Origin: Natranaeroarchaeum sulfidigenes
Lineage (GTDB): Archaea > Halobacteriota > Halobacteria > Halobacteriales > Natronoarchaeaceae
Direction: 5' to 3'
Assembly: GCF_017094485.1 (NCBI RefSeq)
Contig: NZ_CP064786.1
Coordinates: 868,001 to 932,000 of the forward strand
Length of the DNA stretch: 64,000 bases
Shown here: positions 7,494 through 16,713 of the stretch, one piece after another
Numbering within the stretch: position 1 is the first letter of the stretch
Layout of the letters: every line of letters starts with the position of its first letter
Position numbers and translations under genes: made by a program
The notes under the pieces: generated by a model
Seen by the model: the letters and a program-made list of their open reading frames with translations, nothing else
The model's database searches: none
Told to the model about the DNA's origin: nothing

Positions 7494-8656
7494 TGGGCTA
7501 CCTCCAAGACGTGAACGATCGCACTGGCGACGGTACCACCCGCGTTGTGCGTGACGCCGACAGTTGCATGCGGGACCGCGTCGCTGTTGACGTGATCGCC
7601 ACGCAGGAGTTTGACCACGTCAGCGATCTGGCCGACGCCGGTTGCACCGACGGGATGTCCTTTCGCCTTCAGTCCGCCCGAGAGGTTTACCGGGATTGTA
7701 CCGTCGGCCGTGGTCTCACCACGCCGCGCTGCACCGATCCCCTCGCCCGGTTCGTAGAGGCCGAGCGACTCGATGGCGAGTACCTCTGCGATAGTAAAGC
7801 AGTCGTGTACCTCGGCGAGGTCGATCCGGTCCGGGTCGATCCCGGCGTCAGCGTAGGCTTCTGCGGCGGCGTCGTCAGCGGCGGGCGACGTTGCAAGGTG
7901 CTCCCGATCGTGTAGCGCTATCCGATCACCACCCTGTCCGGTACCGGTGATCGCAATCTCGGCATCGAGGTCGTGTTCCTCGGCGTACGCCTCGCTGACG
8001 AGTACCGCCGCGCTCGCTCCGTCGCTGATCGGACAGGAATCGTAGAGACCGAGCGGCGAGGATACCATCGGTGCGTCCAGCACGTCGTCGATCGTGATCT
8101 CACGCTGGTACTGCGCGTGCTCGTTTTCGATCGCGTTGGCGTGGTTCTTGACCGCAATGTGGGCCAGATCTTCGCGCGAGCCGCCGAACGTCTCGAAGTA
8201 AGCCTGCGCCATCAGCGCGTATGCGCCGGGGAAGGTCATCCCGTGTCGAACCTCCCAGAGGTCGTCGGCCGCGATGGCCAGCGCTTCGGTCGCTCCCGCA
8301 GTTCCGAGGTTCGTCATCCGTTCCGCTCCGCCAACCAGCAACACGTCTGCTTCGCCGTTCCGAACGTCCCGGACGGCTTGCCGGACCGCGGCTCCGCTTG
8401 ATGCACAGGCAGTTTCGTACCGTGTTGCCGGTGCCTGCACGCCAGCGGCTTCCGCCATTATCGGCCCCTGATGGCCCTGCTGCTCGGCGAGTTCACCCAT
8501 GAAGTTTCCGTAGTAGACTCCCTCGACGTCGTCGTGATCGATCCCAGCGTCGCGGATCGCTCCGTTTGCAGCGTCGCCGAAAAGGTCTCGTCCCGTCCGT
8601 TCGGGTGCCCGACCGAATGCAGTGACACCCACTCCCGCCACTCGTGGACCAGTCAT
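7490..8656 (-). CDS. Thiolase-family protein (acetyl-CoA acetyltransferase-like)
   Basis: 388 residues, normal thiolase length. Seen: active-site ETACASSGAA with the nucleophilic Cys at about residue 85, the His-containing loop LSGGLKAKGHPVGATG at about residue 335, and the C-terminal THNAGG loop, where bacterial enzymes have CxGGG. That last substitution (THNAGG in place of CGGG) is typical of the archaeal and SCP2-type thiolases that act with a DUF35 subunit. The likely reaction is acetoacetyl-CoA formation or cleavage. It is the first gene of a two-gene operon and overlaps the DUF35 gene. Confidence 0.9.
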   Translation of the reverse strand: MTGPRVAGVGVTAFGRAPERTGRDLFGDAANGAIRDAGIDHDDVEGVYYGNFMGELAEQQGHQGPIMAEAAGVQAPATRYETACASSGAAVRQAVRDVRNGEADVLLVGGAERMTNLGTAGATEALAIAADDLWEVRHGMTFPGAYALMAQAYFETFGGSREDLAHIAVKNHANAIENEHAQYQREITIDDVLDAPMVSSPLGLYDSCPISDGASAAVLVSEAYAEEHDLDAEIAITGTGQGGDRIALHDREHLATSPAADDAAAEAYADAGIDPDRIDLAEVHDCFTIAEVLAIESLGLYEPGEGIGAARRGETTADGTIPVNLSGGLKAKGHPVGATGVGQIADVVKLLRGDHVNSDAVPHATVGVTHNAGGTVASAIVHVLEVAQ

Positions 8657-8763
8657 ACGTTATTTAGATCACGAGCCGCATATATTCCCTTGGGTGGCCG
8701 TCATCTTCTCGAGTACCCGTGATATTTCGGTGGTTTCTATACCCTCCGGCCCAACTACCTACT

Positions 8764-9168
8764 ATGAGTGAGGAGACCCTACTCCCCGAGCAACACCGGA
8801 AGTCGAGCCCGTGGCCCATGTTGATCGCGCTCGGCGTCGTATTCTCCGAAGTGGGGATTGTCCTCGGTCTGGTCCCGGTTGCTATCGGCGGCCTTCTGCT
8901 GCTGCTCGGGAGCGTCGGGGGTATCCTTCGCGAGACGGAGTACGTTGCCAGTCCATGGACGGTGTTTGTCGGTCTCTCGGCGGTACTGGTGGCGATCGGA
9001 GTCGGGCTGTTTACGTTCGCGGGCGGGACGATCACCCAGAGTCTTACAATCTCGGCAGACAACAGTGGGATCGCAGTTCGCGGGCTCTCGATCGCGATGG
9101 CGGGACTGCTCGGTATCGTACTTACGCCACTCTTGCGGGCCCGGTTGCCCGAACAGCCGACGATCTGA
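8764..9168 (+). CDS. Cox-cluster membrane protein (DUF7541-like)
   Basis: About 134 residues starting MSEETLLPEQHRKSSPWP. Hydrophobic segments cover roughly residues 20-55 (two helices), 62-85 and 103-125. No metal-ligand pattern is obvious. Small proteins of this kind precede the cytochrome oxidase subunit I gene in many haloarchaea, which is the only hint of role. The ATG at 8764 is chosen over the upstream ATG at 8719, which would add a 15-residue leader of non-haloarchaeal composition (FRWFLYPPA). Confidence 0.75.
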   Translation: MSEETLLPEQHRKSSPWPMLIALGVVFSEVGIVLGLVPVAIGGLLLLLGSVGGILRETEYVASPWTVFVGLSAVLVAIGVGLFTFAGGTITQSLTISADNSGIAVRGLSIAMAGLLGIVLTPLLRARLPEQPTI

Positions 9169-9225
9169 CAGAGAAAACACGTCGAAGCAGAATCTATTTC
9201 AAAGAGCGAATACTACCACAGGCCA

Positions 9226-9471
9226 ATGTCACGAGAGATTTTCGATCGGGACACGCTCCTCGATCTTACGGTCAATTTCATCCCACTCGGGATTCTGGCA
9301 CTGTTTATCGCGCTGTACGTAGTGTTTAACCCGTGGGGCTGGGATCCCCTCTTTAGCACGCTCCAGTTCGGTCTCATTACGATCACGTTCGTGTTACTCG
9401 CCGTTCTCACCTATCTCTCGGGGAAAGCGATCGAAGGAGACGAACGACGCTTCGGCGGCGGCGAACACTGA
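9226..9471 (+). CDS. Cox-cluster two-helix membrane protein (DUF6684-like)
   Basis: 81 residues: a short polar N-terminus (MSREIFDRDTLLD), two transmembrane helices (about 16-35 and 45-65) and a charged His-containing tail (GGGEH). The usual position of this family, one gene before oxidase subunit I, is kept here. It may be an accessory oxidase subunit or assembly factor; this is inference from context. Confidence 0.8.
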   Translation: MSREIFDRDTLLDLTVNFIPLGILALFIALYVVFNPWGWDPLFSTLQFGLITITFVLLAVLTYLSGKAIEGDERRFGGGEH

Positions 9472-9560
9472 CTTTCTCTCCGTTATCTTTCACCTTCCGT
9501 CCCCGAGACTGAACTGAAATAACGAACCTTTCTTTACCCCGCAATGCAGAGGGTATTCAT

Positions 9561-11435
9561 ATGGTAAACGGACAAGTGGTGCTGACGGCGTTCATGGGGA
9601 TTTTCCTCGTGGCCGTCGTCGCCTGGCTGACCCGTCTTGATAGCTGGCGCACGTACTCGCCAGCCGGAGGCGGCGGCTACGGTGACGACTCCGCGACGGT
9701 TCATTCAGAAAAGCCAAGTGGCGTGATCAGGTGGTTGACGACTGTCGATCACAAGGATATCGGACTTCTCTACGGTGCGTATGCTGTCGTCGCATTCGCC
9801 TGGGGTGGGTTGTCTGTGATGGTGATGCGACTGGAACTCTCCTATCCCGGAACGACGATCATCAGCGCGGACACGTACAACGCCCTGCTGACTTCCCACG
9901 GGATTACGATGCTGTTCCTTTTCGGGACGCCGATCATCGCCGCCTTCGCGAACTATCTCCTGCCGTTGATGATCGGTGCGGATGACATGGCGTTCCCGCG
10001 GATCAACGCGATCGCGTTCTGGTTGCTCCCACCGGCGGCGTTTCTCGTCTGGGCTGGCCTGATATTCGGCCCGTTCGTCGACGGGATTGCGGGCGCGCAG
10101 ACATCGTGGACGATGTACCCTCCGCTTGCTGCCGACTCGACCGTCGCCGGAACACCGGCCGGTGACGCGGGCGCGCTCAACCCCGGCGCCGACCTGATGA
10201 TGCTCGGATTACATCTCTCGGGAATCTCCGCAACGATGGGTGCGATCAACTTCATCGCGACGATCTTCACCGAGCGCGGTGAGGACGTCGGCTGGCACAA
10301 CCTCGATATCTTCTCGTGGACGATGCTCACCCAGTCCGGGCTGATCCTCTTTGCGTTCCCGCTGCTCGGTAGCGCACTGCTGATGTTGCTGGCCGACCGG
10401 AACCTCGATACGCTGTTTTTCGATCCGGCAGGTGGAGGGCCAATCCTCTGGCAACACCTGTTCTGGTTCTTCGGCCATCCCGAAGTGTACATCCTCGTTT
10501 TGCCACCGATGGGGATCATTAGCTACGTCCTCCCCCGCTTTGCGGGCCGGAAACTGTTTGGCTTCAAGTTCGTCGTCTACTCGACGCTCGCAATCGGGGT
10601 CCTCTCGTTCGGTGTCTGGGCCCACCACATGTTCGCCTCCGGGATGGACCCACGTCTCGAATCGGCGTTCATGGCGGTGACCCTCTCGATCGCGATACCG
10701 AGCGCTGTGAAGGTGTTCAACTGGATTACGACGCTATGGAACGGCTCGATCCGGCTGAACACGCCGATGCTGTTCTGTCTCGGATTCGTCTCGAACTTCA
10801 TTATCGGCGGTGTCACCGGGGTCTTCCTCGGTGCGGTGCCGGTCAATCAGGTGCTCCACGAGACCTACTACGTCATCGGCCACTTCCATTACATCGTGAT
10901 GGGCGCGATCGGCTTTGCCGTCTTCGCCGGGCTGTACTACTGGTTCCCGCTGTACACCGGGCGGATGTACCAGCAACGCCTCGGTAAGTGGCACTTCTGG
11001 CTCTCGATGATCGGGACGAACCTCACGTTCTTTGCGATGATCTTCCTCGGCTACGGTGGCATGCCGCGTCGATACGCCAACTACACCCTGACGATCGGCC
11101 CCGAAGCGCTGTTCACCGACCTCCATCAGCTAACCACGATCGGTGCGATCATCCTCATGATCGGCCAGATCATCTTCGTCTACAACTTCATCATCTCGTG
11201 GCTCGAAGGCCCGAAGGTCCGCGACGGCGATCCGTGGAATCTGGACGAGCACGGTATGAAGACCAAAGAGTGGGAGTGGTTCGAGCAGAACAAGATCCTC
11301 CCGATGACCGACGGTGGTGAGCCCGTCAACGACGACGGATCTCCGCCAGAGCCTCGCGCTGACGGCGGCGAGGTCAGCAGCGACGAGATGGCGAGCGCGG
11401 ATGTCGGTGACGCCGGATCCGGCGACGACCAGTAA
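9561..11435 (+). CDS. coxA: Haem-copper (cytochrome c-type) oxidase subunit I
   Basis: 624 residues. Catalytic subunit of an oxygen reductase in the cytoplasmic membrane that reduces O2 and pumps protons. Ligands visible: helix II His in SHGITM (low-spin haem), CuB/cross-link region WFFGHPEVY, HHMF (two CuB His) and HFHYIVMG (high-spin and low-spin haem His). The Glu of GHPEVY marks the A1-type D-channel class. It has an extra N-terminal transmembrane helix (residues about 5-23) before the core starts at about 58 (TTVDHKDIGLLYG), and an acidic disordered tail of about 60 residues, typical of halophiles. Subunit II with CuA is not in the window. A T5 run follows the stop. Confidence 0.96.
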   Translation: MVNGQVVLTAFMGIFLVAVVAWLTRLDSWRTYSPAGGGGYGDDSATVHSEKPSGVIRWLTTVDHKDIGLLYGAYAVVAFAWGGLSVMVMRLELSYPGTTIISADTYNALLTSHGITMLFLFGTPIIAAFANYLLPLMIGADDMAFPRINAIAFWLLPPAAFLVWAGLIFGPFVDGIAGAQTSWTMYPPLAADSTVAGTPAGDAGALNPGADLMMLGLHLSGISATMGAINFIATIFTERGEDVGWHNLDIFSWTMLTQSGLILFAFPLLGSALLMLLADRNLDTLFFDPAGGGPILWQHLFWFFGHPEVYILVLPPMGIISYVLPRFAGRKLFGFKFVVYSTLAIGVLSFGVWAHHMFASGMDPRLESAFMAVTLSIAIPSAVKVFNWITTLWNGSIRLNTPMLFCLGFVSNFIIGGVTGVFLGAVPVNQVLHETYYVIGHFHYIVMGAIGFAVFAGLYYWFPLYTGRMYQQRLGKWHFWLSMIGTNLTFFAMIFLGYGGMPRRYANYTLTIGPEALFTDLHQLTTIGAIILMIGQIIFVYNFIISWLEGPKVRDGDPWNLDEHGMKTKEWEWFEQNKILPMTDGGEPVNDDGSPPEPRADGGEVSSDEMASADVGDAGSGDDQ

Positions 11436-11449
11436 CCAGCCTGTCTCTG

Positions 11450-11454
11450 TTTTT
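11450..11454 (+). terminator. Oligo-T terminator after coxA
   Basis: TTTTT 15 bp after the coxA stop codon, as archaeal intrinsic termination needs only a T-run. Confidence 0.4.
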
Positions 11455-11506
11455 GACGGCGTCGCTACAATATCCGTGGAGCCGATTGTAAAACGAGATG
11501 GGTGCC

Positions 11507-11593
11507 CTAACCCATCGCAATGACGAAACCGGTCGAAAACATCATCAGGGCGATAGTAGCCAGGATCAGCCCGAGCAGTTCTTTTTGTGTCAT
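11507..11593 (-). CDS. 28-residue single-helix membrane protein in the cox cluster
   Basis: A complete frame beginning MTQKELLGLILATI and ending FVIAMG, opposite in direction to coxA and lying between it and the next cox-cluster gene. It is one long transmembrane helix with a short charged N-terminus (Lys4, Glu5). GAGGGGT directly precedes the ATG and resembles a ribosome-binding site. Single-helix subunits of similar size exist in other haem-copper oxidases (CbaD/subunit IIa, CoxIV), so an oxidase accessory subunit is plausible; this rests on position and size only. Such genes are usually missed because they are very short. Confidence 0.55.
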   Translation of the reverse strand: MTQKELLGLILATIALMMFSTGFVIAMG

Positions 11594-11653
11594 ACCCCTC
11601 AATAAGCGGGGGAAGTGCAAAAGCCTAATCGTTCGCCACTACAATCAGCGAAC

Positions 11654-11941
11654 GTGACGGACAACGAAACGACGTTCGAAGGCGCTGACGCCTCCGCGGA
11701 TCTCACCGGCCGGCAAGCAGTATTGATACTGTATGTTATTCTCGTCGGGATTGCCGCATTCATGGGTGTCGTGCTTTCGGTCATCCTCGCTGAGGATCTG
11801 GATACGGTTGCGCTGTATGGCTTCATCGAGATGCCGCCGACCGCGCTCGGATTGGGGCTCTACGGGGCGGTCACGGTCGGTACACTACTCGGCATTCCGC
11901 TGCTGGCAATCCGGTATTACGGTCTCGGAAACGACGACTAG
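11654..11941 (+). CDS. Cox-cluster membrane protein (DUF7520-like)
   Basis: About 95 residues from a GTG start (reads VTDNETTFEGAD). Two transmembrane helices at about 20-43 and 58-82, linked by an acidic loop (LAEDLDTVALYGFIEMPP). The GTG start is chosen because the alternative at 11615 adds 13 non-acidic residues. Families like this flank coxA in haloarchaea and are usually labelled cox-cluster proteins; the role is unknown. It converges on acs, 5 bp apart. Confidence 0.75.
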   Translation: MTDNETTFEGADASADLTGRQAVLILYVILVGIAAFMGVVLSVILAEDLDTVALYGFIEMPPTALGLGLYGAVTVGTLLGIPLLAIRYYGLGNDD

Positions 11942-11946
11942 CCGAG

Positions 11947-13923
11947 CTACTCCGCGCTGACCTGTGCCTGAATTTCCTCGACGATTTCGGGGTTTCTGAG
12001 CGTTGACGTATTCCCCAGTTGCTCGCCGTTGGCGATGTCTTCGAGCAGCCGGCGCATGATCTTGCCAGAGCGGGTCTTGGGGAGTTCGGGCGTAAAGATG
12101 ATCTCCTCGGGGCGGGCGAACGGACCGATAGCCCGCTCGACGTTCTCGATGATACTGTCGTACAGTTCCTCCCCGCCCTCGGTGCCATCCTCGGTGATGA
12201 CGTAGGCGTAGACGGCTTCGCCTTTGACCTCGTGGGAGCCGCCGACGACTGCCGCCTCTGCGACGCCGGGGACGCCGACGATGGCGCTTTCGATCTCCAT
12301 AGTGCCGAGGCGATGCCCGGAGACGTTGATCACGTCGTCGACGCGCCCGAGTACGGTGATATACTCGTCCTCGTCGATCGTCGCGCCGTCCTCCGGGAAG
12401 TAGACCCATTCGTCGGCCTCGGAATCGGAGTACTCACGCCAGTACTCGTTGATGAACCGGTCGTCGTTATCGTAAAGCGTCCGGAGCATGCCCGGCCAGG
12501 GGTTGTTGATCGTCAGGTAGCCCGCGTCACCCGGACTGACTGCCTCGCCGGCCGTATCGACGATCTCGGCGTCGATGCCGGGAAGCGCCGGACCGGCAGA
12601 GCCGGGCTTCATCGTTCCGATCCCCGGCAGTGTCGTGATCATCATCCCTCCCGTTTCGGTTTGCCACCAGGTGTCGACCACCGGGCAGGACTCGTCGCCG
12701 ATGTGTTTGTAGTACCACTTCCACGCACGCGGGTTGATCGGCTCGCCGACAGTCCCGAGCAATCGTAGACTGGAGAGGTCTTTGCTGTCGGGGTACTCTT
12801 TCCCCCACTTCATGAACGAACGGATCGCCGTTGGGGCTGTGTAGAAGATGTCGACGGCGTACTTCTCGACGAGCTCCCAGAGCCGGTCTTTCTCGGGGTA
12901 GTCGGGCGTCCCCTCGTACATCACGGTCGTCGTTCCGAGCGCGAGCGGCCCGTAGACGATGTAGGAATGGCCGGTGATCCAGCCGATGTCGGCCGCACAC
13001 CAGTAGCTGTCCTCGGGCTTGATATCGAGGACCGAGTGGGATGTCCACGCCGCATAGGAGAGGTAGCCGCCAGTGGTGTGCTTGACGCCCTTCGGCTTCC
13101 CGGTCGTCCCCGAGGTGTACATGAGAAAGAGCATGTCCTCGGCGTCGCGGGAGACAGGGTCGACCCGTTCGCCCGACTGTTCGGCGACCAGTTCGTCGTA
13201 GTCGTGATGGCGCTTGCCGAGGAAATGTGTCAGCTCGTCCCCGAGGCGGTCCACGACCACGGTCTCGACGTCGGCCTCGACGCTTCGGAGTCCCTTGTCG
13301 GCTTTCTCTTTGTGGTTCAGTACATCCCCCCGGCGGTAGTAACCGTCACACGTGACCAGATACTCTGACTCTGCCGAGTTCATCCGCGTTGCGAGTGCGT
13401 CCGCGGAAAAGCCTGCGAAGACGACGGAGTGTGGCGCGCCGATACGCGCGCAGGCAAGCATCGCGATCGGTAGCTCGGGGATCATCGGCATGTACAGCGT
13501 AACGACGTCGTCTTCCTCGACGCCCATGTCGCGGAGAGCGGCGGCGAACTCGTTTACCTCGCGGTAGAGATCCTGATAGGTGTAGGTGCGCGTCTCGCCG
13601 CCTTCGCCCTCCCACTTGATCGCGGCATGATTCTTCCGACCCGACTCGACGTGCCGGTCGACGCAGTTGTAGGCCGCATTGAGTTCGCCGCCGACGAACC
13701 ACTCGTAGAACGGTGCCTCGTCGTCAACGAGCACGTCATCGTACTCTTCGTCCCAGTCAAGCAGATCTGCGGCCCGTTCCCAGCAGTCTGGCCACTCCTC
13801 TTCGAACTCCTCGTAGATATCGGGATCGGAGACGTTCGCCTGCTCGACGAACGCTTCGGGCGGGTCGAACCGCTCCTTTTCTTCGAGTCGGGCCTCCAGT
13901 TCGACGTCTGGCTCATCCGTCAT
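11947..13923 (-). CDS. acs: Acetyl-CoA synthetase (AMP-forming)
   Basis: 658 residues, standard for Acs. It activates acetate (or propionate) with ATP and CoA through an acyl-adenylate. Seen: P-loop YTSGTTGKPKGV at about residue 268, TWWQTETGG at about residue 415 (pyrophosphate and adenine site) and the C-terminal hinge and lysine region PKTRSGKIMRR, whose Lys is the catalytic residue and a known acetylation site in the family. A TATA-like TGTTTATTCC at 13951-13960 lies about 32 bp upstream of the ATG. With the mutase gene just upstream in the same direction, growth on acetate or propionate is the likely setting. Confidence 0.95.
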   Translation of the reverse strand: MTDEPDVELEARLEEKERFDPPEAFVEQANVSDPDIYEEFEEEWPDCWERAADLLDWDEEYDDVLVDDEAPFYEWFVGGELNAAYNCVDRHVESGRKNHAAIKWEGEGGETRTYTYQDLYREVNEFAAALRDMGVEEDDVVTLYMPMIPELPIAMLACARIGAPHSVVFAGFSADALATRMNSAESEYLVTCDGYYRRGDVLNHKEKADKGLRSVEADVETVVVDRLGDELTHFLGKRHHDYDELVAEQSGERVDPVSRDAEDMLFLMYTSGTTGKPKGVKHTTGGYLSYAAWTSHSVLDIKPEDSYWCAADIGWITGHSYIVYGPLALGTTTVMYEGTPDYPEKDRLWELVEKYAVDIFYTAPTAIRSFMKWGKEYPDSKDLSSLRLLGTVGEPINPRAWKWYYKHIGDESCPVVDTWWQTETGGMMITTLPGIGTMKPGSAGPALPGIDAEIVDTAGEAVSPGDAGYLTINNPWPGMLRTLYDNDDRFINEYWREYSDSEADEWVYFPEDGATIDEDEYITVLGRVDDVINVSGHRLGTMEIESAIVGVPGVAEAAVVGGSHEVKGEAVYAYVITEDGTEGGEELYDSIIENVERAIGPFARPEEIIFTPELPKTRSGKIMRRLLEDIANGEQLGNTSTLRNPEIVEEIQAQVSAE

Positions 13924-13989
13924 GTTTCATGATGACATGCAGTCCACGCCGGAATAAACATTCCCCCGAGAGCGGTGAAAGAGTCCCGA

Positions 13990-15690
13990 TCAGGTTGGGG
14001 CGACCTGCTCGGTGTAGGAGCCGTATTCATCCTCGAAGACGGTCATGATCTCGCCCATCGTGGCATAGACTTTCACCGCATCGAGGATGGCTGGCATCGT
14101 GTTCTCGCCGGACTCGATGGCGGATCGTAGATCGTCGAGCGCGCTCGCCACTGCGCCATCGTCGCGCTCATCTCTGACGTCCGCAAGTCTGTTACGCTGG
14201 CGCGTTTGAACTCCCTCGTCGACCGAGAGGATCTCCGGTTCGGGCTCCTCGTCGACCTCGTAGGCGTTGACGCCGACGACTGTCTCGGCCTCGCGCTCGA
14301 CACGTTCCTGATACTCGTAGGCGGCATCCTGAATCTCGCGGTGGAAATACCCCTGGTCGATCCCGTTTAGAACACCTGCGCGCATCGATCCGTCGCCCAT
14401 CTCCCGTATCTCTTCGAGATACGCCATCGTCTCCGCCTCGACCTCGTCGGTCAGCGCCTCGACCGCAAAGCTTCCGCCGAGCGGGTCGACGATGTCTGCC
14501 ACGCCGGACTCCTCCGCGATGATCTGCTGGGTTCGCAGGGCAACTCGCACGGCGTCCTCGCTGGGCAGTGCAAGCGCCTCGTCGTAGCTGTTGGTGTGCA
14601 GACTCTGGGTCCCGCCCATCACCCCAGCCAGCGCCTGAATCGTCACCCGCACCACGTTGTTCAGCGGTTGCTGGGCGGTCAGTGACTGCCCCGCAGTCTG
14701 GGTGTGGAACTTCAGCTGTTTCGCCGCAGCGGTCTCGGCGTCATACCAGTCGTCCAGTAGTCGTGCGTAGATCCGGCGGGACGCCCGGAACTTTGCGACC
14801 TCTTCGAAGAAGGCGTTGTGACAGTTGAAGAAGAAGGATAGCTGCGGGCCGAACTCGTCGACGTCCAGCCCCCTGTCGAGGCCGTCCTCAACGTAGGCGA
14901 AGCCGTTGGCGAGCGTAAACGCGAGTTCCTGAACCGCGGTCGAGCCTGCCTCGCGGATGTGGTAGCCCGAGATCGAGATCGGCTTGAACTTCGGCGTCTC
15001 GTCGACGGCGAACTCGAGGACGTCAGTCACGAGATCCAGCGACGGCTCCGGCGGGATCACCCATTCTTTCTGTGCGATAAACTCCTTGAGCATATCGTTC
15101 TGGAGCGTTCCCCGGAGCTTCTCGCGAGGCACGCCACGCTGGTCCGCGAGCGCGACGTACATCGCGTAGATCACCGGAGCGGAGGGGTTGATCGTGAAAC
15201 TCGTCGAGACGTCTCCGAGGTCGATACCGTCGAACAGGATTTCCATGTCCCGCAGGGTATCGACGGCGACGCCCTCCTTGCCGACTTCGCCGTCGGTGAG
15301 GTCATCGTCCGAATCCTTCCCCATCAGCGTCGGCATGTCGAAGGCCGTCGAGAGGCCGGTCTGGCCCTCATCGATCAGGTAGTGAAAGCGCTCGTTGGTC
15401 TCCTCGGCGGTGCCAAAGCCAGCGAACTGGCGCATCGTCCACGTCCGCCCCCGGTACATCGTCGGGTAGACGCCCCGTGTAAACGGCTCCTCGCCGGGGA
15501 AGCCGAGATCGGCCTCGTAATCGCGGTCCGCGACATCCTCTGGCGTGTACAGCCGGTCGACCTCGTGGTTCGAGACCGTCGCAAAGCGCTTCTGGCGCTC
15601 ACCGTACCGGTCCAGTACCGGATCAAGCCGTTCTTGCTCCCACTGCTCGCGGGACTCGCGGATCGACGCCAGATCCTCCTCGTCGTACAT
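13990..15690 (-). CDS. mcmA1: Methylmalonyl-CoA mutase, large (TIM-barrel) subunit
   Basis: 566 residues, the catalytic barrel without the C-terminal B12 domain, as usual for split archaeal mutases. Seen: YPTMYRGRTWTMRQFAGFGTAEETNERF (substrate-binding entry; only part shown in other enzymes as 'RPWTIRQYAGFS'), TAFDMPTLMGKDSDD, and TAGQSLTAQQPLNN, all conserved mutase stretches. It pairs with the 137-residue B12 subunit at 4651-5064. It runs in the same direction as acs, with a 66-bp gap. An AT-rich promoter (ATTAATCATTTTC) lies just upstream of the ATG. Confidence 0.95.
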   Translation of the reverse strand: MYDEEDLASIRESREQWEQERLDPVLDRYGERQKRFATVSNHEVDRLYTPEDVADRDYEADLGFPGEEPFTRGVYPTMYRGRTWTMRQFAGFGTAEETNERFHYLIDEGQTGLSTAFDMPTLMGKDSDDDLTDGEVGKEGVAVDTLRDMEILFDGIDLGDVSTSFTINPSAPVIYAMYVALADQRGVPREKLRGTLQNDMLKEFIAQKEWVIPPEPSLDLVTDVLEFAVDETPKFKPISISGYHIREAGSTAVQELAFTLANGFAYVEDGLDRGLDVDEFGPQLSFFFNCHNAFFEEVAKFRASRRIYARLLDDWYDAETAAAKQLKFHTQTAGQSLTAQQPLNNVVRVTIQALAGVMGGTQSLHTNSYDEALALPSEDAVRVALRTQQIIAEESGVADIVDPLGGSFAVEALTDEVEAETMAYLEEIREMGDGSMRAGVLNGIDQGYFHREIQDAAYEYQERVEREAETVVGVNAYEVDEEPEPEILSVDEGVQTRQRNRLADVRDERDDGAVASALDDLRSAIESGENTMPAILDAVKVYATMGEIMTVFEDEYGSYTEQVAPT

Positions 15691-15750
15691 AGCTAGCTAT
15701 TATCAGTGAAAATGATTAATGATTCGGGTGCCCGCGGCGGTGGCGGGTTC

Positions 15751-15966
15751 CTACCGAAAATATGCAATAGCGACTAGCAGCATACCGATCCCCGTGACCA
15801 CCAGTGCTGCGAATCTGGTAACGTGGTATCGCATCTCGGAGTCGATGGCGTCGGTCGGCCCGATCGGATACCGTTCCTGCGCTTTTACCATCCCTTCTGG
15901 CGAGTAAAATCCGGAGATCCCCATCACCATCAGTACGAGTCCGACGATGGCGAGTGCGAGTGACAT
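15751..15966 (-). CDS. Two-helix small membrane protein
   Basis: 71 residues: helix one at about 3-22 (LALAIVGLVLMVMGISGFYSP), a polar loop with AQERYPIGPTDAIDSEMRYHV, helix two at about 50-68. The start is the ATG at 15966; the longer frame upstream runs into unlikely sequence that overlaps trm56. The gene follows trm56 by 31 bp in the same direction. No family function known. Confidence 0.7.
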   Translation of the reverse strand: MSLALAIVGLVLMVMGISGFYSPEGMVKAQERYPIGPTDAIDSEMRYHVTRFAALVVTGIGMLLVAIAYFR

Positions 15967-15997
15967 ATCGACTCTGTCTCGCCCGCCTGCAAAAGTG

Positions 15998-16540
15998 CTA
16001 CTCTTCCTCGGCCGGGACGACCTTCTTGCCGGTCGGCATCGGTACGACGTGCTGGTCGGCGTCGTCCCATTCACGGTCGAGTTCGCGTCCCTCGAATAGC
16101 CGGTCGAGGAAGACGGCCAGCCCTGCAACCTCCGAGTGTGGCTGGTTCGTCACACCGACGTTCCAGTCGGCCGCTTCGTAGACATCGAACGAAACCTTCT
16201 CCGCGCCGACGACGATGAGCACCGGCTCGCCCGACGCGTGGCACTCCCTGATCGTCCCTTCAACATCCTGAACGCGCTCGCCGTACATCGTCAGATGGAC
16301 GACGACACCATCCCAGTTCCGGAGTACGCCCTTTGGGCTCTCAGTCACCTGGACTTCGAAGGGACCACCGAAACGCTCGGTAATGTCCTCGATGGTCTCG
16401 GCTGGTCCGGACGCACCGTCGAGGATCACGCGGTCGGCACCCAGCGCACGGGCAGTCAGGCCGACGTGTGTCGTCATCCGGTTATCCCGGCCGGGGCGAT
16501 GGCCGAGTCTAAGGACGGCGACCTCGGATTCGTTTTGCAT
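15998..16540 (-). CDS. trm56: tRNA (cytidine(56)-2'-O)-methyltransferase Trm56
   Basis: 180 residues. SPOUT-class (knotted) methyltransferase that 2'-O-methylates C56 in the T-loop of tRNA; found only in archaea. Family markers seen: LRLGHRPGRDNRMTTHVGLTARA at the N-terminus, VVHLTMYGERV, VGAEKVSFDVYEAADWNVGVTNQPHSEVAGLA (the SAM-binding trefoil knot; motif spans about residues 108-142). The length fits. Expressed upstream of the small membrane protein gene, perhaps as one unit. Confidence 0.93.
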   Translation of the reverse strand: MQNESEVAVLRLGHRPGRDNRMTTHVGLTARALGADRVILDGASGPAETIEDITERFGGPFEVQVTESPKGVLRNWDGVVVHLTMYGERVQDVEGTIRECHASGEPVLIVVGAEKVSFDVYEAADWNVGVTNQPHSEVAGLAVFLDRLFEGRELDREWDDADQHVVPMPTGKKVVPAEEE

Positions 16541-16713
16541 ATTACAGTAATGGCATGAGTGCTGTTAGGGCGTTTCGCTTCCACTCGACAGTGAGTTCTC
16601 TGGCATCGAACACGTCTTCTGTCGGTTACTGTCCGGCGTTGTTCGGAGTAATATTGTGTTAGAAACTATACACGAATTTTAACTAACCCGGTGATAACCA
16701 ACGAATAATCGGT

